A stretch of DNA of 64,000 nucleotides from assembly GCA_947650365.1 (NCBI GenBank), contig OX393557.1, positions 46,563,979 through 46,627,978 on the forward strand, read 5' to 3'. A program made the translations under genes and the position numbers. The notes under the pieces are model-generated. The model searched no databases. It saw only the letters and a program-made list of their open reading frames with translations, and was not told where the DNA came from. The DNA is from Chamaelirium japonicum. Lineage: Eukaryota; Streptophyta; Magnoliopsida; Liliales; Melanthiaceae. This document shows, piece after piece, positions 1 through 12,992 of this stretch (position 1 is its first letter; the number at the start of each line of letters is the position of its first letter).

Positions 1-479
1 CATCGACTAGCAGTGATCGATCGATCGATCATTGGCCGGGGGTCACACATGTCCACCCACGCACTCGATGCCTGATGAATATCGTTAGACTTCGATATTC
101 ACCAATTAAATGTGACTATACATATATAGTAATTAGAGAATCGCAAACAAGGGACATGGCTATATAATTTCAATACATGGAACCTCTCCAACTAGATAGA
201 GATCGAGATACCACTACTTATCAATCAATCCGATTCAAGTCACATCCGCACACAAGGATTATTCAAAGACAAAGATCTATCTTCCACTGGGTTGGTTGAA
301 CCGGATCTCATCCAAATCTATTGAGTCAGCTGTACAAACATCACAAGCATGGAAATCCCCTCTTATCTAGGCGTGGGCCCACGGTAACCGTCATGTCATC
401 ACTGGGGCCCGACTGCAGTCCCTAGTAAACATTATAACTAGGTGCAGTTGACTGTCGAACAGTGACGGGTGAATTATCA
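1..479. other. Intergenic DNA, nothing recognised
   Basis: Mixed-composition sequence with no coding signal. The only short ORF here is antisense and unlike any family I know. A few GATC-rich and ATCGATCG runs occur at the extreme left edge. It may be flank or a degraded unit of the satellite-like repeat that follows. Confidence 0.5.
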
Positions 480-1115
480 TGATTCGATGTGTCTTAAAGA
501 CATGAGCCGAAAAACTGGTCGGCCCGCTCTTTAAAGTCACATTCTTATGAAAATGAATATCGAAAGAGCCACACGTCAAGGCGTACGATATTTTACATTC
601 ACTTTGACCAGTTTTTCAGTGCTGATGTAATGACACCTTATACGTATTGATCCGACGCAGGTATGAAAAGTTACGGCTGTTGGAAGATTTTGATGTCTTT
701 TTCTCTAAAGACATGTATCAGAAAGGTTACACTTCAAAATGTACAATGTTTCATGTTCACTTTAACTGGTTTTTCGGCGCCAATGTAACGACACCGTATA
801 CGCATTGATCCGACGTGTGTATGAAATGTTATGACTGTCAAAAATTTTTGAGGACTCTTCTCTCCAAAGACAGGCATAAAAAATGTAACATGTCAAAGCG
901 TATCATGTTTCAAGTCCACTTTGACTGGTTTTTTGGTGCCGACGCAACGACACCTTATACGCATTGATCCGATGTATGTATGAAAAGTTACAGCCTTCGG
1001 AAGTTTTCAAGACCGTTCTCTCCAAAGACAAGTATCGAAGAAGTTACACATCAACGCATGCTAGGTTTCATGTCTACTTCGACCAATTCTTTGGCGTCGA
1101 CACAACGCCATCCGT
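480..1115 (+). repeat. Satellite-like tandem repeat, about 158-159 bp period
   Basis: A landmark of the form CACTTTGACTGGTTTTT, followed by a GACACC...TATACGCATTGATCCGA block and a CTCTCCAAAGACA block, recurs at about 600, 758, 917 and 1075. The spacing is therefore 158-159 bp. Copies are diverged but collinear, and a more degraded partial unit may precede them from about 480. Unit length is in the range of plant satellites, but only about 3-4 units are in view, so this could be a local array or the edge of a longer one. The 70-codon ORF running through it has no independent support. Confidence 0.75.
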
Positions 1116-1319
1116 GCACCATCTCCCGATGATCACACTCAAGCCCTCAACTTGGTTCGCTACGCTCCCAGGTTAACTCATAGCAGGCAAAATGCGATAG
1201 TAGGCAGAACGCTGCACATGCAAGAAGGACTCATGCATCTCCCCGCGCGCATGTGCTCCTGGCGACAGCTGATCGAAACAGCGACAGGGGGTCAGATGAG
1301 TTGAACTACGACAACGACT

Positions 1320-2570
1320 TGGGGGGGGGGGATTCCACTCCCCCGCATATCCCTTGTGCGTACTTCGTCACATGGCAACGACGATGACCCGGGGGGGATC
1401 CGACTCCCCCTCCCATGTGTTCTCTCCACCCGGCGGGTGATACTCTAGCAAATGAGAATCAACTGATCGAACGATGTGCTGGGTGTGGGGCACAACTTTG
1501 CGAGGCTGATCTGCTTGACCCATGGCACTAAAAGAAAGGGGGTCGGATTGGCCAAACATCATCCCCCCCTCTCCGCGCGTCCTCCCTACTATTATTCGGA
1601 CCACTAGGGGACCGAAACCGAAGCCCTCAAAGAGTCGAGTGTATCTAAGCCACTCAAACGGCATTAGAGGATGATGATGCAATGGGCATCAAACGACAGT
1701 GATCCAGGGGTTGCTGGAGTGCCCTAGTAGTTGACTGCAAGGAAAGGGAGGAGAACTCGACTCTACCCCTACGCTTGCTCCCTCACACGGCCGACGACAA
1801 TGACCCAGGAGTGGGGGGAGATCCGACTCCCCCCCACCCCACCCCGTGCGGGCTCCTTCATGCGGCCAAAACGACGATGAGGGGGGGGGGACCCGACTTC
1901 CCCCCGAGTACTCCTTCGGGGGGATCCGAATCCCCCCCCGTGTGTCCAAGTTGCAAGCATCAGAAACATCCATACATCGCCCCTGCATGACCTCCTCACC
2001 GCATTCCTCCGTGCCCTCCTTTACCAAACAGACGGTCGGGAAAAAAAGGGAGGACATATCCGACTCACCCACCCCGTACCATCCTTCACCTTCAACCGTG
2101 CGCGAAGATGAAGGGGAGGAGATCCGACTCCCCTGCGCAGCCTCCTCATGCGATGGTGGCCAGGGACGATGGAGGAGGCGAGGGGTGATCCGACCTCTCC
2201 TCCCCCCCCCCCCCCCAACGATGTCTACGCACGACGTCGGCCAGTGGACGGAGGAGTGGGGATCCGCCTCCCCCCCTCCATGCTCATGACGGCAACCTTT
2301 GGCAATTGGAGGGGTTGGATGGTCCGACCCTCCTTTCCAAGCTCCTTCGATGGCAACCTGAGGCAACAAAGGGGGTTGAATGGTCCGATCCTCCCCTCCG
2401 TGCATTCTCCCACCTGACGGCCCTCGGCAACAAAAGGGCGGACATCCAGACCTCCCCCCTACCGTCTCTTCCATCGCGACGACCAGAAAATCAAAAGAAA
2501 TATGGAGGGGAGAAGAGAAGCATACCTATACAGGGAGGGCTACAGGTAGAACAAAGGAAGGAGGATCCAG
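1320..2570. repeat. GC-rich field of degenerate GATCCGACTCCCC repeats
   Basis: The motif (G)n-GATCCGACTCCCC or close variants recurs roughly every 60-130 bp, with G or C homopolymer runs and CTCCTCATGCG-type spacers. Long ORFs appear in several frames and on both strands at once, as expected for low-complexity GC-rich repeats, so none is called as a gene. It runs directly into the 65-bp array, and the two together may be part of a long LTR or of a non-coding internal region of a gypsy-type element. Confidence 0.6.
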
Positions 2571-2594
2571 ACGCTCTAAAATAAAAGAAACATG

Positions 2595-3040
2595 CATCCT
2601 TAAGCGTGACACATCGAAGCATCGTAGAATTCAACCGAAAAAACTAAGTCGGAACGTGCATCACAAAATGTGGTACACCAAAACATGGTAGAATTCAGGC
2701 AGAAAAACTAAGTCTGAAACGTGCATCCTGAAGTGTGGCACACCGAAGCATGGTAGAATTCAGTCGAAAAAACTATATCCGGAACGCACATCCTGAAGCT
2801 TGGTACACATAAGCATGGTAGAATTCAGCCGGAAAAAAGTTTGAAATGCGCATTCCGAAGCATGACACACTGAAATATGATAGAATTTAGTGGAAAAAAC
2901 TAAGTCTGAAACGTGCATCCCGAAGCATGGCACACCGAAGCATGATAGAATTCAACTGAAAAATACTAAGTCTGAAACGCATATCTCGAAGCGTGGCACA
3001 CTGAAGCATGGTAGAATTCAACCAAAGAAACTAAGTCTAG
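2595..3040. repeat. 65-bp tandem repeat, seven copies
   Basis: The landmark AGAATTCA (or AGAATTTA) occurs at about 2626, 2690, 2755, 2820, 2882, 2947 and 3013, giving a period of 62-66 bp. Each unit reads roughly AAACTAAGTCTGAAACG, a GCATCC-AAGC block, GGCACACCGAAGCATG, then GTAGAATTCA. It is collinear with the GC-rich field on its left and the promoter-like block on its right. Confidence 0.85.
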
Positions 3041-3600
3041 GAAGTCTACCACCTCGACCCGCGACTGAACTAACAGCTCTGCCAGCTCGAGCCTACCGAC
3101 CCCACAGCAGGGACTCTCCAAGCTCGAGCCACATGGAACAGTGGGAACTTTTTTGCACCCGGAGATCCCAACCGACCCACAGAACCCTAGCCCAGGCTCA
3201 GGATTAGTGCCACCTCAGCACCACCACATCATTACTACCATACCGAGCACATGCCTCTGCTATAAAAGGACCCCTATGGCTTTCAAAGAAGAGGGGGGTC
3301 ATTTGATTAGTAGAAGAGAGGATCCCAGAGCAACCAGAGCTCTCTTCTTCCTTCGAGTCCTCTTATAGTTGCTCCATGCAACCCCACTGTACGAAGCTTC
3401 TATTGGCCATTCGAGAGAACGCTCACCCCTTATTTACTCATATTACAGTGGAGATCCAATGACACCTCTCGCTCGGAGATGTAGGTCACAAGATCGAACT
3501 TCGACAACAACTCTCTGTGTTATCTCTCTCTATATATATATTCTAATCTCTATCTCTCTAAACCATCCAATTTAATCAAAAATTATGGGGCAAAGTCTTT
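3041..3600 (+). promoter_or_regulatory. LTR-like promoter block with TATA box
   Basis: A strong TATA-like sequence, CTATAAAAGG, lies near 3260. It is followed by a stretch rich in CTCTCTTCTTCC and CTATATATATA. The combination of upstream tandem repeats, TATA box and pyrimidine-rich R/U5-like tract resembles a long gypsy LTR. I could not find a paired LTR, a clear primer binding site or a target duplication, so the assignment is tentative. Confidence 0.35.
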
Positions 3601-5199
3601 GATCAAGACAGCACGGAAATTCCCCCACAGTCATACGGATCGGAGTACCATATCATCGGTCATACTGAGACGTCCAAATCGAATGGCACCAATCGACCAT
3701 GGCCTCGGACCTTGACCTCGACAGAGACTCTAGCACAGTCCCTCCATACCGATCGGATCTAAGATCTATGATGCAATCCGGGCACCACGACAGTTGGAGG
3801 CTCACATCAACCTCCTCACATAGCCACTAGGGTCGGACGGCGTGAGTCTGTACGTGATACAACAACCGCGGTGGCCATGGCCGCACACGACTGTAACCTG
3901 CGTGAGGTGGCGACCGGCGGGGGGACGCATGACTACGTCCGCTCTGTGTGCGACGGCGACCGGCTGGGGAAGGGTGCGACTGTGACTGGCTATGCATGCC
4001 ACGGTAACCGACGGTCCGCACGCGACAACGGCAAGCAACGGCCAACCCAAGCCGGAGGCATCAGCCTTGCGTGACCAATGGCTGGTGGCATAGCTCGAGG
4101 GGTGGAGGCGGCGTGTGCTCGTGGGGGTGGCAGCATGTCTCGATGGGGTAGGGTTTCCCGAAACCCATGGAGAAAATGATGAATACTTGTTCATCAATTG
4201 TTTTTGGGTTATAAACCCGAATGCAAAAAAAAAACCTAATTACAACCTGACCCGACTGATTTAATGACTCCATGAACCTGACCTGAGGCTCATGTTCTCG
4301 ACCCGACTCGACTGCTATTATCGGGCTATTTAGTTTTGTTGGTTTTGAACCCGATAACATTCTAGATCCGTTAGCCATTTAATGTTAACCCGACTCGAAT
4401 TCTACCTACCCGACCGGTCATCTTGTACTGACAAACCTGGTTTGATTTTTCCAAACCCGACCTAACATGGTATTTATACATCTTCTGTTATTTAATATTA
4501 AAAATCCATTTGAACCGTCGATTTTATAATTGTGTTTCGGACCTGATCTTGGCTCGATTCAAACATGGATTTTTACTACTTGGATCGTTCCAAATGCATC
4601 GGTATAGTCCAATTTTATAAATTTAAATTATTTAATACATATTTAATATGGACCATTGGATTTTAGTTGTGTGATTGTGGACCCGATCTAGATCCGATAT
4701 AGATAATCCAAATATAGATCTGGCCCATTCTGGATTCATACATATGATTCGATTTTATAAATTCAAGCTGTTTCAAATTATATCATTGTTTATAGCATGC
4801 AGCAGGTAGATACATTGTTTAATTAAATTAGTTAATATGAGTCTTTGCTTTATAATTCAAAAGAGATACTTTACATTTACCTCTTATTTCATTCGATAGT
4901 ATGGATTAACCTTATTCTGATTAGAAAACAATAGTTTTTACTATTATCAGTACGAACATAATCTTGTGCCTTTGTTTATAGCCTTGTGAAAGCTTGGCCC
5001 TAGTCAACCAAGACAGTACAATATGGCTACGGATACCTTATAATTAGTGTTTCACTATATATATATATAGGATCAGTAGTTCCATAGTAGATAGGACTTT
5101 AGTGTTCCTAAAATCCGACAATTTTAATCAGTTTTCTGATTATGCAATGCTATAATTTAATACCGCTTCCCTTTTATATCCTCATATATCAAACCTATC
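3601..5199. other. Intergenic DNA with possible hAT-type debris
   Basis: No coding region is supported. At about 3800-4180 the DNA is GC-rich with overlapping ORFs on both strands that look like artefacts. At about 4200-4760 there are many ACCCGAC, GACCCGATC and CCCGAACC motifs, as in the subterminal sequence of plant non-autonomous hAT elements, but no terminal inverted repeats or target duplication were found. An AT dinucleotide run lies near 5058. Confidence 0.35.
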
Positions 5200-8100
5200 A
5201 TACTTATAATTCGAGGCCCTTAAAGTCAGTGGCAAGAATTATCTTGCCTGGCACCTGGATGCCACCCTACACTTGCAATCGAAGAAACTAGGGAGTGCAA
5301 TTGAGGAAGAAAATCAACTTACTCTTAACGAGAAAGATAAGGCAATAATCCAATTATGTCATCACCCCCATCCCAACCTCAAGAATGAATACCTGACCGA
5401 GATAGACCCCTGGCCCTATGGAAGTCCCTAAGGGACAAGTATGACCACCAGAGGATGGTCATACTCCCAACGGCCAAGGATGAGTGGATGAACCTATGAT
5501 TACAAATCGATATCAGAATACTACTCAGTAATATTCAGTATAATCTCGTACGTAAAATTATACAAAGAACTTGTCAATGATAGTCAAATGATTAATAAGA
5601 TACTGTCTACTTTAATGATTAATAAGATACTGTCTACTTTCCATACCATGAACGTACTCCTACAGCAATAGTATTATGAGCATAACTTCTCAAAGTTTAC
5701 TGATGACATCTCTGTCCTCTTAGTTGTAGAAGAAAATAACAAAATTCTGATAGAAAATCATAACTCCAAGTCAACTAGAGCCATGACACTACTTGAAGCA
5801 AATATCAATAAAAAATATTGTAAATATCAAGGCAGAGGTCATGGTAGAGGAGTTCGTCATAACTACCTTGGAAGAGGTAGTAATCATGAAAGATGTTGCT
5901 ACCCTTGTAGAGGTAGTTACTATGATCAAGAAACATATGAATACCCTTGAAGAGGTGGGCATAATCTACGAAATGCTATAAATTTTAAGAAAGTATAAGT
6001 TTGACATGTGGCATGCTCCTCCCATTGAAAATCCACCACCTACAAATATACCACAAGAAGCTTGTTACAGGTGTGTTTGTCATGCACCTGTCATGCATCG
6101 AAGGAAAATATGGAACTGTACCAGAGTTTCAAAAGACCATGAAGGCAAACATGACTAGCGATTTTGATGACATTGATTATCTAGATGATATTCCCGATTA
6201 TACCTAATTAAAAATCCTTAAAATTCTACAAAGATAACGATGATGGACCCAATAACAAAATAATGAAGGTCTGGATGATATAGCCTTAGATTTAGTAGTT
6301 ACTATTTTCTAGTAATTGGATATTTTATGTTATTCAGTATGATGATTTTTATTTCATTTTTATACGCAGTATTATCCAGAAAATGAGTAATATAGTTTAT
6401 ACATGTTTTAGATAATATAGTCTATACGTGGTATCCAATTTATTTATCTAAAATGCTTTGTATTTAAGTAATTCTAGAAGAACCTTACTGAGCTATGAAT
6501 ATATTCGTATGAATTGATACCATGTCAAAACATAAAATGGTATAAACCTAAAGTTCACATTAGAAGAATTATCCACCCTCTCAATAAGGATATATTACAC
6601 GTATTAGGATTATCGAATCTCATGCAATTAGGAACCAGAAGCTCAATGCCAATATAAAGTCTTTGATAAGCTAGAAATTTAAAGACCCTGTAGCCATAAA
6701 CTTTTGGTATGACTAATTTGGCCATCCTTAATCTTCTATACTTAAGAGGATCATAAATAACTCTACTGGTCATCCTTTAGAGATCTGAGTCACCACCTTT
6801 TCTTCATAGGATACAAGGTGATATTTGTGGACCTATACACCTCTTTAGTGGATCTTTTAGATACTATATGGTATTTTTAGATGTCTCGACCAGATAGTCA
6901 CAAGTCTTCTTATTATCCACTAGAAACTTAGATTTTGCTAAATTACTTATCCAGAATATCAGGCTTAGGGCTTATGCTTTAGACCATCATATATAATCTA
7001 TTAGATTTGACAATATAGCTAATTTAACCTTCCCAAGTCTTTAATGATTTTTGTTCATCGATAGGAATTGATATAGAACGATATGTTCCCCATGTTTATA
7101 TCCAAAATGATTTAGTGGAGTCTCTTATTTAACGCCTTCATCTGGCAACTAGGCCACTCTTAATGCAATCTAGACTTCCTATTAGTGCTTGAAGGTATGC
7201 CATACTATATATTGCAATACTTATTCAGCTTAGACTCACAACACACCTTAAAACTTTTCCTACACAATTGGTGTCAGAAAACAAGCCTAATATCTTGCAT
7301 TTGTAAAAAATTGGTTGTGCACTGTAAATTCTTATCCCGCTACTAAAGAGAACCATAATGGGTCCCCAATGAAGATTATATATTTCTATCAGTTTTGATC
7401 GAATCATTGTCTATAATTAAATACCTAGAACCCTTAACAGGTCATCGGTTCTCCTCAAGGTTTGTTGATTATCACTTCAATGAGTCAGAATTTCTACTGT
7501 TAGGGGAAGATAATAATTGGGTGTTCCAGAAGAACGACTTGAATTATCGTGAAATACTTACACTTTGTCTTATCTAGACCCTAGAACTTTCCAATATGAA
7601 TACGGAGTTAGAAAAATTATACATCTACAGGAAATTACAAATCAATTGCCTGATGCATTTAATGATTTAGCTAGAGTGACAAAGTCATATGTACCAGCTA
7701 TGTATGCGCTTATTCGAATTAGTATCCCAAAAAGACAGAATTCGAACAAGACAGCAAATGAGTCCAATGTACACTAGAAGTGTGGTGGATCTATAGGTTT
7801 CAAAAAATTAGTTTTCCAAAAGAGGAAGTTAAATAAAAAAATTATGCCCTAAAAAAGATCAAGAAGTAGTGCTTCTGGTAGAGGTGATACATAATATTCT
7901 GGTCAAGATTACACCCTAGATCCTTGAAGTGATTGGGAATCAAAGGCCCAATTTGCCTAAAGTCGTACATAATGTCCTTGATAAGATTATGACCCAGGTT
8001 CTTGAAGTAACTAGAAAAATTATCGAACAATAATAAAATCTCAATATTCTAATTATATTCTAAAAAAATTTGGAGCCGAAAAAAAATAGTCATCAATGAT

Positions 8101-9797
8101 GTATTTATATATATAATAGTTACTAAATAACAAAGGATAATAATATAAATTGTGATAATAAACCAAATAGCATCCATAAATATCGACAAATTAAGAATTG
8201 ACCAAAATAAAAAGATGTTATTCAAATGAAACTAAATTCTCTTAAAAATATAGAGTATTTGGATATATAGTACAGACATCATCCAGAATAAACACTATAG
8301 GTTTAAGATATGTGTTTCTCCGAAAAAGTAATGAAAATGGTAAATTTCAAAAATATAAAGCACGACTTATGCATAAGGTTTCTCGCAGAAACCTGGGATC
8401 GATTTTAAGAAAATATATTCTCTGGTAATAGATGTAATAATGTTCATTTGATTAATAGTATCTAAAAAACTTCATATGAAGCTAATGGACAATATGATTG
8501 TATATGGAGAACTAGACACTGAAATTTATATAAAGATCCTTGAAGGATTTAAGTTACTAGAAGTAAAATTCAGAAACACACTCAATTACATTAAGACGTA
8601 TGTTGTACGGGTTAAAACAGTCTGAAAAACTGTTGTACAACCATCTAAGTGAATATATGTCTAGAGTATATTATAAAAATGATCATGTATATCCTCGTAT
8701 GTTTATAAAGAAATACTTGGATGGATTTTCTATAATAGCAGTGTATATTGATTGTATCAACATAATTAGGACTTTAGAAGAGCTAAAAAAGGTTGCTGAC
8801 TATTTGAAATGAAAGACCTAGGTAAACTATATTTTGTCTCGACCTACAGATCGAGCATATGGAGAGTGAAATTTTGATCTATCAATTTAATTATACTGAG
8901 AAGCTCTTGAAGAGATTTAGTGTGGATAAATATCATCTATTAAGTATAACTATAGTTGTTCGATCTTTAGATATTGAAAGAGATCCATTTAGACCAAGAG
9001 AATAAAATAAAGATATATTTGATCTTGAAGTACCATATTTAAGTATCATTGAGGTATTATTGTATTTAGCACTGTGCATTATACCTGACATAGTATTTTT
9101 TATAAATATACTTGCTATATATAGTTTTGCATCTACTCGTAGACACTAAAATGGATTCAAACATATACTTAGATAACTTCATGGTAATATTGATTGGAGA
9201 CTATCTTACTCTTATGATCAAATTAACCTGATTGGAAATACAGATTCAAGTTATTTTTCTGACCCATATAAGGGTTGTTTACAAACAGGTTATGTTTTAT
9301 GAATAATAATACAGCTATATTTTTGGTGTTCTACAAAACAAACTCTAGTAGCTACATTTCTAAATCATTCAAAAATTCTGGCATTATACGAAGCTAGCAG
9401 AAAATCAAAGTAGAGCAAGATTGATCCAGTGACAACTCTATAGACCTATTCACCAAATCACTACCAAAGTCAACCTTCTAAAGTTGGTGAACGGTATTGA
9501 AACTTTAAAAACTTTATCAAGTAAATTATTAAATGATATAATCATCAGGAAAAGTTTTTCTTTATTTGAATAATATAATCAAGGGGAGGGTAGTTCTAGA
9601 TTGGTATCCTGAAGTATGTCTAGCATCCTGAAGTATGCTAGCATCTTGAAGTTTGCTAAGAAAGTTATACTCTTTTTCTTTATTGGACTGGTTTTTTCCA
9701 CTGGATTTTTCTATCAAAAGGTTTTAACGAGGTAGCATGATGCGCGTTTACTATTATTTTTGTAGAATATTATAATTGGTAAACAACCAAGGGGGAG
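5200..9797 (+). pseudogene. Decayed Ty1/copia gag-pol
   Basis: Reading in shifting + frames gives copia-like sequence in the expected order. Around 5220-5520 is a gag start (LKVSGKNYLAWHLDA, then LKNEYLTEIDP). Around 6010-6120 is a degraded zinc-knuckle region. Around 8600-8820 is reverse transcriptase sequence (MLYGLKQSEKLLYNHL and VYIDCINIIRT, matching the LYGLKQ and Y(V/I)D landmarks). Around 8880-9480 is the post-RT/RNase H part (ERDPFRP). Stops and frameshifts are dense, so nothing is translatable. The AT-rich composition suggests an old, deaminated copy. A 3' LTR candidate follows, but no 5' LTR was found, so the left end is approximate. Confidence 0.8.
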
Positions 9798-10009
9798 TGT
9801 TATGAGATCAGTTTTAACGTATGGCTATCCATCATCCGATCCCCTCTTGGAATTAGGGTTTTCAATGATTGCTTGTGCCCTAAGTTTATTCACCCTATAA
9901 ATAATATATGACCCAATGGTGTGGGTATGGTTCACGGCTATCTCTTCTCTTCCCTTCTGTCTCACAACAAATAAATATTTCAATTATATGTATGATCTCT
10001 TGGTTAACA
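9798..10009 (+). repeat. 3' LTR of the decayed copia element
   Basis: The polypurine tract CAAGGGGGAG is followed immediately by TGTTATGAGATCAG. The block contains the TATA-like CCTATAAATAA near 9895 and ends with TTAACA, giving TG...CA termini and a length of about 212 bp. No second copy was found, so the right end rests on the terminal dinucleotide and typical structure only. Confidence 0.5.
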
Positions 10010-10929
10010 ATTTGTGCATACAAACTGGGGGGGAAACCCTCTGGCCACACCCGATCGTCAGATGGAGCTGGATGCCCTCCACCGCCTTCCCGAGGTATCT
10101 GCAAAAAGATCGAGGCTCACCTCCGAGCTAAGGCCCTCCAACGCTCAAGTTAGATAATGGAGAGATGTGTAGTGTGGTAGTGGATACGGAAGCGAATTGC
10201 CTCTCTCGGGTTTCAATTCCCTTGAGTGAGGATTGCTCACTGCTTCCTAAGAGTTTGAATTGCTTACCTACCCATGAAGGAGCGGGGTTTCTTTTGTAGT
10301 CTTACATGTGCGCAATCACTGCGATCTATCCTCCGATGATCTCGGGTCTGTTACGGCGAATCCCTTTTAATCGGACACCATTCAAATCTTCCTTCTATGC
10401 TCCCGTGGATCGTGAGTGTTATACCTCATTGCAGGTAACCCACGACCCTAATGGGCGAGATTTCCTCGGGATCACCCAGCCTGGTATTTATCTCGGCCAT
10501 TACGGTGTCTTCCGATCTTTCCTCGCTTGATGGCGATTCTTCGGCGCTGATTAGGTCAGGCCATCCGTGTGGTCGGGTAGTCGAGCGAGCACCATGACCT
10601 ACCATGCTCCTCCCCCGACCTGGCTCTTGTCAAGGAGCTCGGGTTCCTCTGATCTCCTCCCCGAGCTCAATTTTCTGCTAACAGAGCAGCTCGCGGGCGG
10701 GGCTGATAGACTTTGGCCTGATTCTTGCCATCGGGTCCCACGGATCTCCACGCTAGACTAGACCAGGTGGTCCAGCGGTACACATGTCATCATCTGGTGG
10801 GTGTGGTAGAAAACCCCTTCTACACAAATGACATTATTTCAAGGAATTCTACTATGAAACAATTCACTCCCAAGTTAACACGTGTAGAACGCACGCTACT
10901 TGGAAGCCAACATTATTTGCTCTGATATC
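10010..10929. other. LTR-like fragment, probably gypsy
   Basis: At about 10085-10150 the phrase GTATCTGCAAAAAGATCGAGGC followed by CTCCAACGCTCAAGTTAG resembles a motif common in plant gypsy LTRs (recalled pattern, not searched). The rest of the block is unclassified. No paired LTR, PBS or target duplication was identified, and short ORFs here have no family resemblance. Confidence 0.35.
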
Positions 10930-12170
10930 CGATAACTTACGTCCACAAACTGAATGGATTAAAATTTGAGCAAGTGGACATCAAAATAACATTTCCTCAA
11001 GGAGACTTCAATGAGATCTACATGGTTCAGGCGGAAGGGTTCATGATGAAAAATAAAGAGCAGTTGGTGTGCAAATTGAAGAATGGTCTCTATGGGCTCA
11101 AGCAAGCCCCGAGACAATAGTATTTGAAGTTTGATTCATTTATGGTGGAACAAGACTTCAAGAGGGCCTTTGCCAACCATTGTGTCTATATCAAGTACTT
11201 TACGAAGACCAGCTTCATATTTTTACTGTTGTACGTGGATGATATGTTGATTGTGGGAAAGGATGTTGACTCGATCAATAAGTTGAAGGAGGACTTATCC
11301 AAGTCCTTTTATATGAAAAATCTGGAACCAACACAGCAGATCTTGGGAATGAATATTAGTCATGATATAACAGCTCAGAAATTATTGCGATCATATGAAA
11401 CCTGCATAGACTGCATGCTTGAGTGGATATGGTATGCAGGGTGCAAAAGTGTTTATCACTCCATTGACTTACCACTTCAAGCTAAGCTCTAGGAGTTCAC
11501 CAATCACCGAAGAAGAGAGGAAGAAGATGGTGGTAATCCCATATACATAAGTGGTATGGAGCAAAATGTATGCTATGGTTTGCACAACGTCAGATATTAC
11601 TCATGCCATTGGGACAGTGAGCAAGTATCTGGAGAACCCAGGCATGAAGTATTATGAGGCTGTTAGGGGATCTTTGAGGTACCTTAAGGGTGCTTCGAAT
11701 ATGGGACTGTGTCTTGGTGGAGAAAATCCGATCTTAGAAAGATATACAGACTCAAACATGGTAGGAGACCTGGACACCAAAAGGTTGACATTAGGGTACA
11801 TGTTTATGTTCGCAGGGGAGTAATTTCATGGTAGTCAAAGATCCTGAAGTGTGTGTTGTTGTTATCGACTGAGGTCGAGTATATTGTCGTGATTTGGGGA
11901 GGAAAAGAACTTTGTTGGATAAAGTGATTCTTCAAGACCTAGGCGTGCAGCATGAACAATTTTGGCTACACTGTGATAGTCAGAGTGTGATCGAGCTAGC
12001 AAAGAAGTCAACTTATCACGGGGGAACCAAACACATCGACGTGTGATTCTACTGGATCGATGATGAGTTGGAGAAGAAAGTGTGGCAACTTCTCCAATGA
12101 ATATGATGACCAAGGTGAGATCACTCGGTAGAAGTTTGAGCTCTCTCGATAGCTCATTGGAATTGCATGA
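10930..12170 (+). pseudogene. Ty1/copia RT-RNase H fragment
   Basis: Three frames joined by stops and frameshifts give the C-terminal half of a copia polyprotein: VDIKITFPQGDF and LYGLKQAPRQ near 10980-11120; LLLYVDDMLIVGKD near 11230, the RT catalytic YVDD; KQ/QQILGMNI near 11340; CTTSDITHAIGTVSKYL near 11580-11640; then RNase H near 11860-12060. A stop replaces the residue after APRQ. Gag, protease and integrase are missing on the left, so this is a 5'-truncated element, distinct from its left neighbour by composition and sequence. Confidence 0.85.
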
Positions 12171-12218
12171 TCATGATTTAGGAGTCTTATCTTCACCAAA
12201 TCTGAAGGGGAAGAATTT

Positions 12219-12992
12219 TGAGGCCGGTCCATCCTCGTTTTGAGAAGACTCGCGCGGGTCGTGAGCACAATTGGGAATTGTACACACGATCCTAGGTGAA
12301 ATCACAATTAGCTCGGGTAAAGTTTGTAAAGGACCTATGAGACAGGCAGGTCATGTAGGACGATCAGGTCATGCGCACGATGAAAATTGTGTGTACGATC
12401 CAGAAGCTTAGGACTCGCATCAGGAAACGAACAAGGGCGAAGTAGACAAGTCATTCATACGACAGAGGCGATCATGCGAATGATATTTCTTGGTGATTTT
12501 TCAGTCGTCTTGATCGTGCGCATGATCTGCTAATCGCGCACACAATCTACCAACCATGCGCAGGATGTCGACATGTTGCTATTGTTTTGGTGTTTTCCAT
12601 CAGGTTGTTTGGAGGGACCATATAATATTTGTTTAGGGATTTTTGTGAGCAAGATTTGATATAAGATTCCCGGCGTCTAGGGTTTTTCCACGGAGCGACA
12701 AACTTTTTCGGCGATCTTCCACATAGTGAAGATTATAGTCAAAGGGGACTTTGAAGCTAAAGTGAGTGCTTTGTATGGAGAAGAAGGTGTCTGGTATATA
12801 TCTTGCTTCTCTCTTTCGTAGTGAAAACTTTTCGAGCGCTCTGACGACGATGGATGTAGCCCAGATTGGAGTGAACCCCAACTTAAATCCCATGTGACAT
12901 CTGTAACTGTTTTTCTCTGTTTGTTTTTGTGATTATTGCCTTGTTTGTTCTTGTTTGTGAATCGATATCGTTGATCAATCACTTCCTCAACA
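12219..12992 (+). repeat. Candidate 3' LTR of the second copia fragment
   Basis: A purine tract, GAAGGGGAAGAA, sits just after the RNase H remnant and precedes TGAGGCCGGTCC. The block has several GTGCGCATGATC-type short repeats, a TATA-like CCATATAATA near 12617 and ends CCTCAACA, so TG...CA termini are possible. No partner LTR or target duplication was found. Confidence 0.4.

Noticed and set aside
1368-2691. Several 60-261 codon ORFs in the GC-rich field
   Set aside because: Overlapping ORFs on both strands over homopolymer-rich repeats with no domain.
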